This document shows positions 7,116 through 14,765 of a DNA stretch of 21,561 bases, in pieces. The stretch is from Deltaproteobacteria bacterium (GTDB lineage Bacteria > Desulfobacterota > UBA8473), in assembly GCA_030623035.1 (NCBI GenBank), contig JAUXFK010000016.1, positions 1 to 21,561 of the forward strand. The letters run 5' to 3'. Numbering within the stretch: position 1 is the stretch's first letter; every line of letters begins with the position of its first letter. The notes beneath the pieces are model-generated. The model was not told where the DNA came from and ran no database searches. It saw only the letters and a list, made by a program, of their open reading frames with translations. Both the position numbers and the translations under genes were made by a program.

Positions 7116-7886
7116 TTATACGAGGGCGTCAAGGTCTTTGAACTCACCCAGGGGATACTGTTTTGTCAGGGTATTATCGATCCATTTCAGGCATTCTACG
7201 GGTGGCATTCCCCAATTCGCTGGACAGGCAGACAGTATTTCTACAAAAGAGAACCCGATATCATCAATCTGTTTCTGTAATGCCTTTTTTACATACTTCT
7301 TGGTCTTATTATAATTTGCCGGACTGGTCAGAGATCCTCTCGCAGAATAGGCAGTACCGCCTAAGACTGCAACCAGCTCTGCTGCATTTATGGGGAAACC
7401 TTCCTTATTCGTCCCTCTCCCTGTGGGAGAAGTCGTGGTTTTCTGCCCAATCAAGGTCGTAGGGGCCATCTGACCGCCGGTAGTTCCATAGTTGACATTG
7501 TTTACCATAAATACGGTAATCCTCTCTGCCCTCGCCGCTGCCTGGATAAGACTTTCTGTTCCTATTGCAATCGCATCGCCGTCACCCTGGTAGGTTATGA
7601 TGATCGTCTCTTTGTCTGATAATCTTCGCATCGCGCTTGCAATGTCCGGCGCTCTTCCGTGGGGAACAGGCCCAATCGCATCCACATCACTTATAAATGC
7701 GCTGACTGTCCCACATGTAACCCCACCAACCCATATTATACGGTCTTCTAAACCTAAATCTTCCAGGGAGTCCCATATAACCCTGGTTGCACTACCATGC
7801 TGGCAACCCTGGCAAAAGGCTAACGGAACAGGGACATTGATCTTTATTTTGGGTGTGCCGGCAACCAACTCCTTATTGTCATTCAT
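7116..7886 (-). CDS. 2-oxoacid:ferredoxin oxidoreductase, beta (thiamine-binding) subunit
   Basis: The 256-aa protein carries the thiamine diphosphate motif GDGDAIAIG (from G101) ending in VNNVNYGTTGGQ. Cysteines C25, C28, C58 and C221 fit the set that holds the proximal [4Fe-4S] cluster in this family (FCQGC, VTCG, SACPANWG). It decarboxylates the 2-oxoacid and passes electrons to the ferredoxin subunit. The start ATG at 7884-7886 has AGAGGT upstream. A 120-bp spacer with a stem-loop separates it from the alpha gene. The substrate could be branched-chain 2-oxoacids or 2-oxoglutarate; this sequence alone does not decide. Confidence 0.88.
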   Translation of the reverse strand: MNDNKELVAGTPKIKINVPVPLAFCQGCQHGSATRVIWDSLEDLGLEDRIIWVGGVTCGTVSAFISDVDAIGPVPHGRAPDIASAMRRLSDKETIIITYQGDGDAIAIGTESLIQAAARAERITVFMVNNVNYGTTGGQMAPTTLIGQKTTTSPTGRGTNKEGFPINAAELVAVLGGTAYSARGSLTSPANYNKTKKYVKKALQKQIDDIGFSFVEILSACPANWGMPPVECLKWIDNTLTKQYPLGEFKDLDALV

Positions 7887-7972
7887 CTATCATACCTCTT
7901 AACTTAAATTGTTATTCTAAATATAGTTCATTGATTTTTCCTTTTACGCATAGGCCTTTTCGTCTATCCAAT

Positions 7973-8002
7973 TTCAGAAGATCCCTAAAAGGGAAATCTG
8001 AA
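7973..8002 (-). other. Intercistronic stem-loop between alpha and beta genes
   Basis: TTCAGA (7973-7978) pairs with TCTGAA (7997-8002), and TCCCT (7982-7986) with AGGGA (7990-7994), around a three-base loop with a small internal bulge. It begins 5 bases after the alpha stop codon. No U-tract follows on the minus strand, so it is more likely an mRNA stability or processing element than a terminator. Confidence 0.45.
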
Positions 8003-8006
8003 GAGA

Positions 8007-9104
8007 CTACTCCATCATTGCCCTTATTTTATCCAGTACTTTTTCCGGATAGATTGCGCCTCCTTCCATGACCTCATGCCGATCAAGACAGCTCACCAAG
8101 CCGATCTCGGTTCCATCATCACAGGCCATCTTTACATCCATGAGCATCTGGCCAAGGGAATCTTCAACCACCAGGATCTTATTTCCCTTTTTTGCCTGTT
8201 CTTTCACCTGTTGATATGGAAACGGCCATAAGGTAACCGGACGGATCATTCCCACCTTCAGTCCAATGCCCCTTGCCTGCGACATTGCCTCCATAGATAC
8301 CCTGGCAGAATAACCATACGCTACCAATACCAGGTCTGCATCCTCCAGTTGATATGTTTCATATCGTATTTCTTCTCTTTCCATAGTCGAATGCTTTTCA
8401 AAGAGGGTGTTTTGGAGGGCAACAAAACTCGGGTTTCGTGGAGTTGGAACCAGCCCTTGAGCTGAAGTAAGCACCCTCCTTTTTTTATCTTTTTGCCTTC
8501 CTTTTCCCCTTAATGCCCAGTCCTTTTCAGGGAGTTTTTCAAATTCTAATTTTTTCAGCGTAACCGTTTCCAATGTGGTACCAATAATTCCATCGCTAAG
8601 TACAATGACTGGATTAATGTACTTGTCTGCAAGATAAAAGGCAACTTGAACAAGGTCATGGGCCTCTTGTGCCGAGTAGGGGCCGAGCACAATATTTTTA
8701 TAACCGCCATTGCCTCCTCCTTTTGTGGCGCTGGTATAGTCCATCTGAGCGTGTCTTGTTGTGCCCTGTCCGGGACCGCCTCTTTGAACCAGGACGATTA
8801 CGCAGGGCACTTCGGTATTTGCCATATGGGATAGTGTCTCCTGCATAAGGGCCCAGCCGGGGCTTGAGGTTGAGGTTATGACCCTTTTTCCCACCGAAGC
8901 ACCCCCGTAGAGCCAATTTATTGATGCGGTTTCAGAGGATGTCTGTACAAAGGCCCTGCCCCTCTTTGGATACTCTTTTGCAAACCACTCGGTAATGTTG
9001 TTTTGGGGCGTTATTGGATAACCAAAGAATGCATCACAATCCGCTGCCAGAGCCCCCCATCCAACAGCCTCATTCCCATCGATAAAAACGACTTCATCCA
9101 TCAT
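8007..9104 (-). CDS. vorB: 2-oxoacid:ferredoxin oxidoreductase, alpha subunit (VorB-like)
   Basis: The 365-aa protein reads as the alpha subunit of a 2-oxoacid:ferredoxin oxidoreductase. It has GNEAVGWGAL near the start, the FGYPITPQN segment, QTSSETASINWLYGGA, ITSTSSPG and VQRGGPGQGTT, and a C-terminal transketolase-like part (IRPVTLWPFP). The overall pattern is closest to proteins called VorB (2-oxoisovalerate, from valine), though 2-oxoglutarate-type enzymes are related. The first ATG (9102-9104) has AAAGGAG 7 bases upstream. It lies 12 bp after the ferredoxin-subunit gene, clearly one operon. The function is oxidative decarboxylation to acyl-CoA with reduction of ferredoxin in the cytoplasm. 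Confidence 0.87.
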   Translation of the reverse strand: MMDEVVFIDGNEAVGWGALAADCDAFFGYPITPQNNITEWFAKEYPKRGRAFVQTSSETASINWLYGGASVGKRVITSTSSPGWALMQETLSHMANTEVPCVIVLVQRGGPGQGTTRHAQMDYTSATKGGGNGGYKNIVLGPYSAQEAHDLVQVAFYLADKYINPVIVLSDGIIGTTLETVTLKKLEFEKLPEKDWALRGKGRQKDKKRRVLTSAQGLVPTPRNPSFVALQNTLFEKHSTMEREEIRYETYQLEDADLVLVAYGYSARVSMEAMSQARGIGLKVGMIRPVTLWPFPYQQVKEQAKKGNKILVVEDSLGQMLMDVKMACDDGTEIGLVSCLDRHEVMEGGAIYPEKVLDKIRAMME

Positions 9105-9116
9105 ATTCTCTCCTTT

Positions 9117-9335
9117 TCAAATCACCTTATATACTTCAATTGCAAAATGAGGACACATTATCACACATAAGCCACAGGCATTGCATGATTCGGGTTCACT
9201 GAAATTTGCCTGTAGAAGTCCCTGAGAAGTATAGTTATCCTGAGACATGGTTAAGGATTTCTTTTTACAGAATTCAACGCAATATCCGCACCCCAAACAG
9301 AAATCCTCATTTATAATGACACTGCCCTTTGCCAT
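9117..9335 (-). CDS. 2-oxoacid:ferredoxin oxidoreductase, delta (2x[4Fe-4S] ferredoxin) subunit
   Basis: The 72-aa protein has two complete CxxCxxCxxxC motifs, CLGCGYCVEFC and CNACGLCVIMC; the second is followed by Pro. This is the electron-exit subunit that relays electrons from the beta subunit's cluster to soluble ferredoxin. It is the first gene of the operon, as is common for four-subunit enzymes. AAAGGAG precedes the ATG at 9333-9335. Length and motifs are normal. Confidence 0.92.
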   Translation of the reverse strand: MAKGSVIINEDFCLGCGYCVEFCKKKSLTMSQDNYTSQGLLQANFSEPESCNACGLCVIMCPHFAIEVYKVI

Positions 9336-9379
9336 ATTTTCTCCTTTCTTTTAAATGGATTATTTTGTAAAATGAAATG

Positions 9380-9473
9380 ATTCCCTTTGATCGGATATCA
9401 ACATGATTTAAAGGTCATTGCTCTGAATGAAATGGAAGGCCAACATCTTCGAAGGATTAAGCACAAAGGGAAT
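9380..9473 (-). promoter_or_regulatory. Possible structured leader of the oxidoreductase operon
   Basis: A perfect 10-bp inverted repeat, ATTCCCTTTG (9380-9389) and CAAAGGGAAT (9464-9473), encloses 74 bases in the predicted 5' UTR. A shorter nested pair (GTCATT/AATGA) lies inside. The arrangement could fold into an RNA element, but I recognise no known riboswitch class. Confidence 0.35.
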
Positions 9474-9521
9474 ATTTTTGAAAATGCCAAGGGCTAACCT
9501 CTATTAATGATAAATATATAG

Positions 9522-9550
9522 ACTGTACAAAATAATAGTGAGGGGGTCAA
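9522..9550 (-). promoter_or_regulatory. Promoter of the 2-oxoacid:ferredoxin oxidoreductase operon
   Basis: On the minus strand TTGACC (9545-9550) is followed after 17 bases by TACAGT (9522-9527). Five of six and four of six consensus positions match. Transcription would start near 9515, leaving a leader of about 180 bases. Confidence 0.6.
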
Positions 9551-9590
9551 GTATTAAATATTTCGTTTGTCCTGAAAAATGACATCCTTT

Positions 9591-9827
9591 GTAATTGTTT
9601 AGCCATCTTAAGGAGCTAATGAGATTTTATGATTTGAATAGTCATTTCCTCACGATTTGAGTCATTTTGAAGATTCTAAATTCGCTACGCTAAATTGCAA
9701 ATAACTCTATCGCAAGCCCCCTCAAACAATTTACAATTTTTCGCTTCGCTCTATTTGAATCTTTAACAAAATAACTCAAATATGTTCGTCAAAGACCATC
9801 CAAATCATTATCCGGTGAAACAGTTAC
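9591..9827 (+). repeat. MITE-like repeat, copy B (GTAAC-ended)
   Basis: This 237-bp element begins GTAATTGTTTAGCCATC and ends CCGGTGAAACAGTTAC. Its outer parts are nearly identical to the reverse complement of copy A, including the segment ATTCGCTACGCTAAATTG. About 90 extra bases lie internally. No open frame is present, so it is a non-autonomous element. It lies upstream of the oxidoreductase promoter. Confidence 0.8.
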
Positions 9828-9888
9828 CTCATTTGAAAGCCAAAACCAGCATCAAATATCTTTATCGCCGGATTTATACGAGGTATTG

Positions 9889-9917
9889 TTGACAACAAGC
9901 CTACTTTTTGATAACTT
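9889..9917 (+). promoter_or_regulatory. Weak candidate promoter for the 63-aa gene and GNAT gene
   Basis: A perfect TTGACA (9889-9894) is followed after 17 bases by TAACTT (9912-9917), which matches only three positions of the -10 consensus. It is about 120 bases ahead of the 10035 start codon. A second TTGACT at about 9953 has no -10 at proper spacing. Confidence 0.3.
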
Positions 9918-10034
9918 CTTTTTGATTAGCAACATATATTTATTGACTTTCGAATATCAATTATATCCGGGCTGTTTGCCCGTTTTCCTATCCGTTTTGT
10001 CAAAAAAGGCATTCACTTTTAAGGAGAATAGAAG

Positions 10035-10226
10035 ATGAGTACCATATTACCTGAAGGAGAGACCTTACGAAGAGCAGTAAAGTGGGTCTCTGAAAACTTG
10101 AAGGACGATCCCGATCAACCCGTTCAAAGACTCGTTAATGATGCAATTTTGCGTTTTGACATATCCCCGAAAGATTCGGAGTTTTTAACGCGGTTTTTTA
10201 GCCATAAAGATGGAAGTGAAGGATAA
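10035..10226 (+). CDS. Small conserved-looking protein of unknown function
   Basis: The 63-aa acidic protein (MSTILPEGETLRRAVKWV at the start) appears to be all-helical, with an SPKDSEFLTRFF segment near the end. AAGGAG lies about 8 bases before the ATG, and the next gene starts 3 bases after its stop, so it is probably really translated in a two-gene unit with the GNAT protein. I recall similar small proteins in anaerobic proteobacteria but can give no function. It has no membrane segment or signal peptide. Confidence 0.65.
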   Translation: MSTILPEGETLRRAVKWVSENLKDDPDQPVQRLVNDAILRFDISPKDSEFLTRFFSHKDGSEG

Positions 10227-10229
10227 GCG

Positions 10230-10898
10230 ATGCGGTTGTCTTTGAGCGTTCCATCAAGGGTTGATGAATATAACTTGGTTAGACACACCACAATGAAAGG
10301 AGAGAGAAGTCGGCTGACTTTCGGGAATTTAGTGCTTTTCTCTTTTAATCTCAAGAAAAAGATGCCTGATGTAAAGGAGGGTATCCCTACAGAGATAGAA
10401 TTCATCTCTGATATGTCTTTTTTAAAAACAGAAGACTCGACCACAAGGGGTCATATCAATTTTGATATATTTAAGTATCGTTTTAATTGTGGAGATATCT
10501 GTTGTGTTGCAAAATTTGAAGGGAAAATAGTTTCCTACTGTTGGATCTCCTTAAATGGGGGATATATAGAAGAGATTGACAGAAATATAAATCTGAAGAA
10601 TAATGAAATATATTTATATGATGCCTTTACTGAATCTGAGTTCAGAGGCAAAAGTATCTTTCCTTGTATACTTACTGCCATTCTCAAATATGGGAGGCAA
10701 AAAGGCTATCATAAGTCGCTTATTTTTGCCCTCTCATCAAACCATCCCTCACTAAGAGCAATTAAGAAGGCAGGTTTTGGTAGATTTCAAAGTGTTTATT
10801 TTGTCAGTATTTACAATAAAACTTTCTGTAAAATCGGTGGGGTAAAAAATGGCGAATCCTGCATTAAAGAACGGTTTATAAAAACCAGCCATCCTTGA
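10230..10898 (+). CDS. GNAT-family acetyltransferase-like protein
   Basis: In the 222-aa protein, residues about 125-190 carry the GNAT core. IYLYDAFTESEFRGKSI gives the strand plus the R-G-K loop that grips acetyl-CoA pyrophosphate. The following helix is ILTAILKYGRQKG, and HPSLRAIKKAGF is the typical C-terminal N-x-x-[SA]-x-x-x-x-x-K-x-G-F segment. The N-terminal third is not recognisable and may be the acceptor-binding part. GAAGGA precedes the ATG. It follows the 63-aa gene by 3 bases. The substrate cannot be predicted. Confidence 0.75.
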   Translation: MRLSLSVPSRVDEYNLVRHTTMKGERSRLTFGNLVLFSFNLKKKMPDVKEGIPTEIEFISDMSFLKTEDSTTRGHINFDIFKYRFNCGDICCVAKFEGKIVSYCWISLNGGYIEEIDRNINLKNNEIYLYDAFTESEFRGKSIFPCILTAILKYGRQKGYHKSLIFALSSNHPSLRAIKKAGFGRFQSVYFVSIYNKTFCKIGGVKNGESCIKERFIKTSHP

Positions 10899-10939
10899 TT
10901 TTTCTTTTTGTAACAGTTTAGCTTTTTGAAATTTTAATT

Positions 10940-11059
10940 GCTTCAACGGTGGTCAAATTTTAACGCGTGCAACTGTTTGAACATCTTAGTGAGCGTTAAG
11001 AAAGAACAGGGTGAAAGATGCGAGTTCTGCACGGGTTAAAATTTGATTGCCGTTGAAGC
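10940..11059. repeat. Inverted-repeat element, 32-bp arms
   Basis: Arms 10940-10971 and 11028-11059 (GCTTCAACGG...CGTGCA) pair at 28 of 32 positions around a 56-base centre. The left arm differs from the right in a TGG/CAA triplet and one G/C. No reading frame lies within it. It could be a second MITE family or a long RNA hairpin. It follows the GNAT gene by 41 bases. Confidence 0.7.
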
Positions 11060-11232
11060 TTTGCCAGTGCTTTCTGTTTCATAAGGCTAAAATAATACAT
11101 AATTTATTATTTTAACTTGAAAATTAAGATAAAGTCAAATATGAAGCATCATCTCATCTATAATTATTTTCAATGGTTTTTTCTCGTAGATAACTATTGT
11201 TATTCAACTAGTTCGATTGTATAATAAATATG

Positions 11233-11300
11233 GTAATTGTTTAGCCATCTTAAGGGGCTAATCAGTGTCCATCCAAATCATTATTAGGCTAAACAGTTAC
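11233..11300 (+). mobile_element. MITE, copy C, with 8-bp target duplication
   Basis: A 68-bp internally deleted copy: it starts GTAATTGTTTAGCCATC and ends GGCTAAACAGTTAC. It is flanked on both sides by TAAATATG (11225-11232 and 11301-11308), a perfect 8-bp direct repeat. GTAA termini with 8-bp duplications are the signature of IS66-family transposition, so an IS66-type transposase elsewhere probably mobilised it. No such transposase is in the window. Confidence 0.8.
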
Positions 11301-11348
11301 TAAATATGAAAGTCTGCATAGATAAATTAACTTTATTCTGGAGACTCC

Positions 11349-12188
11349 ATGAAGGTTATTTATACATCTGATCTTCATGTAGATGAAGATCATTATCAAA
11401 GGCTTCTTAAACTTGAGGGAGATCAAAAGCCGGATTGCCTTATCATTGGCGGAGACTTAATCCCTGTCAATCCTTCTGCAAATGATCCGATTGATCACCA
11501 GAGGGAATTCATAAAAGACTCTATTATTCCCTGGATCTCAAAATTAAAGGATTCAAAACCAAATCTTGATCTGTACCTCATGATGGGAAACTATGACAGG
11601 GCCATCAACATGGATATTCTTGAAGGTTTAGAAAGAGAAGGGATTATACATCTTCTACATAAAAGGCATTATACCCTTGAGCCAGAGCTCCACCTTGTGG
11701 GGTACGGATACGTACCCATTACACCTTTTTCACTGAAGGACTGGGAAAGGTATGACACAAATGAGAAAATATTTACCATTCAGCCTCACAAGTCATTTGT
11801 CAGCACAATAAAAGGTATGCAACAGATAGATTTTAAGGAGATATTGGAAAAAGAAAAAACCATAGAGGAGGATATGGAATGTCTCCTTCGGATGAGTGAT
11901 CCCCAAAAAACAATATACGTTATGCACTCCCCTCCTTATGATACTGTATTAGACAGGATATTCGATGGATCTCCTTGTGGAAGTAAATCAATAAAAAGAT
12001 TTATTGAAAAGCACCAGCCCCCTCTTACCCTACACGGTCATATCCATGAATCACCCCAGGTTTCAAGGAGTTTCATGGAAGAGATAGGAAAAACCATATC
12101 AATTAATCCGGGACAAGAGGCAGGGAAACTTCATGCTGTGGTTTTTAATACAGACGATGTCAAGGGAACAGTCCGGTATTTTTCATAA
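11349..12188 (+). CDS. Calcineurin-like metallophosphoesterase
   Basis: The 279-aa protein contains the full set of two-metal ligands: SDLH (D8, H10), GGDL (D36), GNYD (N81), HSPP (H193) and HGHIH (H231, H233). The catalytic His of the usual GNHD/GNHE motif is Tyr82. The fold hydrolyses phosphomono- or phosphodiesters, but the substrate is unknown. It has no signal peptide, so it is cytoplasmic. GGAG sits 5 bases before the ATG, and MITE copy C lies 48 bases upstream. The coiled-coil gene follows 89 bases downstream in the same direction, so the two may be functionally linked. Confidence 0.85.
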   Translation: MKVIYTSDLHVDEDHYQRLLKLEGDQKPDCLIIGGDLIPVNPSANDPIDHQREFIKDSIIPWISKLKDSKPNLDLYLMMGNYDRAINMDILEGLEREGIIHLLHKRHYTLEPELHLVGYGYVPITPFSLKDWERYDTNEKIFTIQPHKSFVSTIKGMQQIDFKEILEKEKTIEEDMECLLRMSDPQKTIYVMHSPPYDTVLDRIFDGSPCGSKSIKRFIEKHQPPLTLHGHIHESPQVSRSFMEEIGKTISINPGQEAGKLHAVVFNTDDVKGTVRYFS

Positions 12189-12277
12189 TATCTACTAAAG
12201 TACTCTTTGTATTGCACAGTCTTTAATCTAATGGCTCTGAAGGCATAATTAACATTTGAAATAGAAAGGATAGGATT

Positions 12278-13345
12278 ATGGTAGAGAAAAAGATACTCAC
12301 TAAAAAGCTTTCCACAAAAACTACAAAACAAGAAATGCTGGATGCTTACAATGAGCTGGCAAAACAACTGCAAGAAAGGGATGAAAATGAACTGAAACCG
12401 GAAAAGAAGATAGAAGAGAAAAAGATAAAAGAGGTAGTCGAGGCAGCAGATTCCTTATCTTCTGAAGGGGTTGTAAATGGAATAAGCAGTCTCAAGCTGG
12501 AAATCGGAAAGATGCTTACCCAGATTTCCGATCGACTGGAGGAAGAGGTCAATAAATTCAGAGGGATAAATAAAGCTATAGAGATTAAGGAGGCAGAACT
12601 AAAAGAGGTATATGAGATAGAAAGATCGGCAGCAACATTGGCAGCCTTAATAGAATCTCAAAATCAAAAACACCGAGAATTTGAATCTGAAATGGATAAG
12701 AGAAAAGAGGATCTGAACAATGAAACCCAGGCAGTTAAATCGGTATGGGAAAAAGAGAAGAAAGAGCATGATATTATGTCTAAAGAACGGGAAGACGCAG
12801 ATATAAAGAGCAGGAAAAGGGAAAGGGAAGAATATGTCTATGCCTTTGAGAGGGAAAAACAGTTAGCAAAAGATAAGTTCGAAGATGAGAAAGCAAAGCT
12901 GGAAAGAGAAACTCAACTTCAAAAGGAGCAAATGGAAAAAGAATTGACTGAGAGAGAAAAAACCATTGCCGAAAACGAAGACGAATTGAACGAATTACGA
13001 AAAAAGGTCGGTGCTTTTCCCAAAGAAATGGAAACAGATCTCAACAAAGCAATCAAAGAGACAACAGAAACAATACGAAAGGAAGCGAAGAACAACGAGG
13101 AATTACTTAAAAAGGAAATTGATGGTGAACGAAATGTTCTCAACACGAAAATAGGGTCACTTGAAAAAACAGTAAAGGAACAGAGCGACCAAATCAATCG
13201 GCTTTCCCAGCAGTTAGAAAAGGCCTATCAGAAGGTTCAGGATATCGCTGTTAAAGCAGTCGAAGGTTCTTCAAGCGTTAGACCACTTGCCAACCTCGAA
13301 CAGATAATGACTGAACAGGCCAGGAAGCAAGCGCAGGAGAAGTAA
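12278..13345 (+). CDS. Long coiled-coil protein of unknown function
   Basis: The 355-aa protein is very rich in Glu and Lys, with continuous heptad-like helices from about residue 85 to 335. The N-terminal 30 residues (KQEMLDAYNELAKQLQERD) are a separate helix. The C-terminal tail (QDIAVKAVEGSSS, then ANLEQIMTEQAR) breaks the heptads and looks like a conserved capping segment. There is no signal peptide or transmembrane helix. A GAAAGGATAGG ribosome binding site precedes the ATG. Such proteins act as scaffolds, tethers or filament formers, but no specific role can be named. Confidence 0.75.
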   Translation: MVEKKILTKKLSTKTTKQEMLDAYNELAKQLQERDENELKPEKKIEEKKIKEVVEAADSLSSEGVVNGISSLKLEIGKMLTQISDRLEEEVNKFRGINKAIEIKEAELKEVYEIERSAATLAALIESQNQKHREFESEMDKRKEDLNNETQAVKSVWEKEKKEHDIMSKEREDADIKSRKREREEYVYAFEREKQLAKDKFEDEKAKLERETQLQKEQMEKELTEREKTIAENEDELNELRKKVGAFPKEMETDLNKAIKETTETIRKEAKNNEELLKKEIDGERNVLNTKIGSLEKTVKEQSDQINRLSQQLEKAYQKVQDIAVKAVEGSSSVRPLANLEQIMTEQARKQAQEK

Positions 13346-13551
13346 GGACTAAATTATAAGCAATTATTCAAGATCACCTCAGTACTTAATACTACAGCGA
13401 CACTTTCGGATAATCCTGTTAAGAGCCTGTTTGAAAGACCTCATTTCTCACTTTAATTGAGCTTTCAGGGATACTTTTTCAAAACATAAATCGTTTTGCA
13501 AAGGTCTCCCCATTTTTTTAATGAGAATATAACTCTTCTGGGATTGTTTTT

Positions 13552-13580
13552 GGTGAATTCAAGTTACAAGTGCACCACTT
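13552..13580 (+). repeat. IS30 element terminal inverted repeat, left
   Basis: It starts GGTGAATTCAAGTTACAAG and matches the right end at 25 of 29 positions. It contains the transposase stop codon (13559-13561). Confidence 0.85.
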
Positions 13581-14554
13581 GATGTTTTCCAGAACACTTC
13601 ATGAGGTGACCGGTAGTTTAGGCATTTTCTTGGTCTATGATTAAGCTTTTTCACAGCAAATGCAAGATCTTTTTTAGTGACCGTTCTGAAATCGGTTCCT
13701 TTAGGGAAATACTGACGGAGAAGACCGTTTGTGTTTTCGTTTGTCCCGCGCTGCCAAGCTGCATAGGGATCGGCGAAATAAACCGTTAAGCCGGTTTTAT
13801 TTTCTAGTTCTTTGAAACGAGCAAACTCTTTGCCGTTGTCAACGGTCAATGTTTGTCGCATCTTTTTCGGAATGCGGCAAAACGCTTTGGTGCTTTGTAT
13901 TGTAAGCGATTCTGCCTTCTTGTCATCAAGTTTGGCAGCCAGCAAATAACGGCTTTTACGCTCAACATGGGTGGCTATACATCCGGTGCTCTTTTTACCC
14001 TCAATCGTATCCCCCTCCCAGTCACCGAAACGTTCACGGAACTCTACAATGGCTGGACGCTCGGAAATGCTGACACGTCCTGGAAAGAATCGCCTTCCCG
14101 AGCCGTATCTCTTTTGTCTACGGCGTTTTTTACGTCTCCGTCGCAGGTGATGATAAAGCGTACCACCTTCTTTTGCATCTAAATAGATCCACCGGTAAAT
14201 GGTTTCATGGCTAACACGCATTGTCTCATCGTCTGGATAGTCAGTTTTGAGTTTCTCTGCAATTACTTCCGGGGGCCAATCAGCTTTAAGTCTGCGTTTT
14301 ACGTAGTTAACGAGATCCTGATTGGAGAGACGGCGATGATGTCGGGCCTTGTGACGACGCTTAAGTGCCTTAGGATGCGTCCAATTATACCAATAAATGG
14401 TACAATCATATTCTGGTCCGTTGCGACTGAGTTCCCGGCTAACAGTCGTATGGTGTCGGTTTATCCTTCGAGCAATTTCGCGCAGGCTTAACCCGGCACA
14501 CGTTAAATGGCTGATAAAATATCGTTCCTCTTCGGTAAGATGAGTATAGGGCAT
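13559..14554 (-). CDS. IS30-family transposase
   Basis: The 331-aa transposase opens with a helix-turn-helix (LTEEERYFISHL, then SLREIARRINRHHTTVSREL) that binds the element's ends. It has a basic linker (HHLRRRRKKRRRQKR) and the DDE core: WEGDTIEG (D182), TVDNGKEF (D239) and NENTNGLLRQYFPKG (E273). The 33-residue gap between the second Asp and the Glu is typical of IS30. AAGGAG lies 6-7 bases before the ATG. The gene is intact with no frameshift, so it could encode an active enzyme. Confidence 0.95.
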   Translation of the reverse strand: MPYTHLTEEERYFISHLTCAGLSLREIARRINRHHTTVSRELSRNGPEYDCTIYWYNWTHPKALKRRHKARHHRRLSNQDLVNYVKRRLKADWPPEVIAEKLKTDYPDDETMRVSHETIYRWIYLDAKEGGTLYHHLRRRRKKRRRQKRYGSGRRFFPGRVSISERPAIVEFRERFGDWEGDTIEGKKSTGCIATHVERKSRYLLAAKLDDKKAESLTIQSTKAFCRIPKKMRQTLTVDNGKEFARFKELENKTGLTVYFADPYAAWQRGTNENTNGLLRQYFPKGTDFRTVTKKDLAFAVKKLNHRPRKCLNYRSPHEVFWKTSSGALVT

Positions 14555-14631
14555 GGCGGGCTCCTTCTGGGTGTAAGGTTGATCGTACTTCCTACACTAC
14601 CAGAAACCCTGTCATGTCCTCCAGTTATTTT

Positions 14632-14660
14632 AAATGGTGCACTTTGAAGTTGAATTCACC
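14632..14660 (-). repeat. IS30 element terminal inverted repeat, right
   Basis: Read on the minus strand it starts GGTGAATTCAACTTCAAAG and pairs with the left end at 25 of 29 positions. It lies about 80 bases upstream of the transposase start. Confidence 0.85.
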
Positions 14661-14765
14661 TTTAAATACACTAAGAGCTCAATTCGATAATTCAAATTTG
14701 ACGTTTTTTTTTGATTATTTAGCATTTGAAGCTGAAGGCAAACCAGCAAAGGTAAACGGAGAAAC

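Larger units (their letters stand above)
13552..14660 (-). mobile_element. IS30-family insertion sequence, complete
   Basis: The 1109-bp element is bounded by 29-bp terminal inverted repeats (13552-13580 and 14632-14660) beginning GGTGAATTCAA, with four mismatches between arms. The flanks are T-rich: TTTTT on the left, TTT on the right. This fits a 2-3 bp target duplication, as expected for IS30, but is not uniquely informative. One intact transposase occupies nearly the whole element, and its stop codon lies inside the left repeat. The element appears recently active. Confidence 0.9.

Noticed and set aside
10911..10923. GTAACAGTTTAGC, possible further MITE end
   Set aside because: It differs from the consensus at an otherwise fixed position and no partner end at sensible distance is convincing.
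11088..11114. AT-rich inverted repeat TAAAATAAT/ATTATTTTA
   Set aside because: Nine AT-only pairs are expected by chance in such AT-rich DNA and are too weak to be a terminator.
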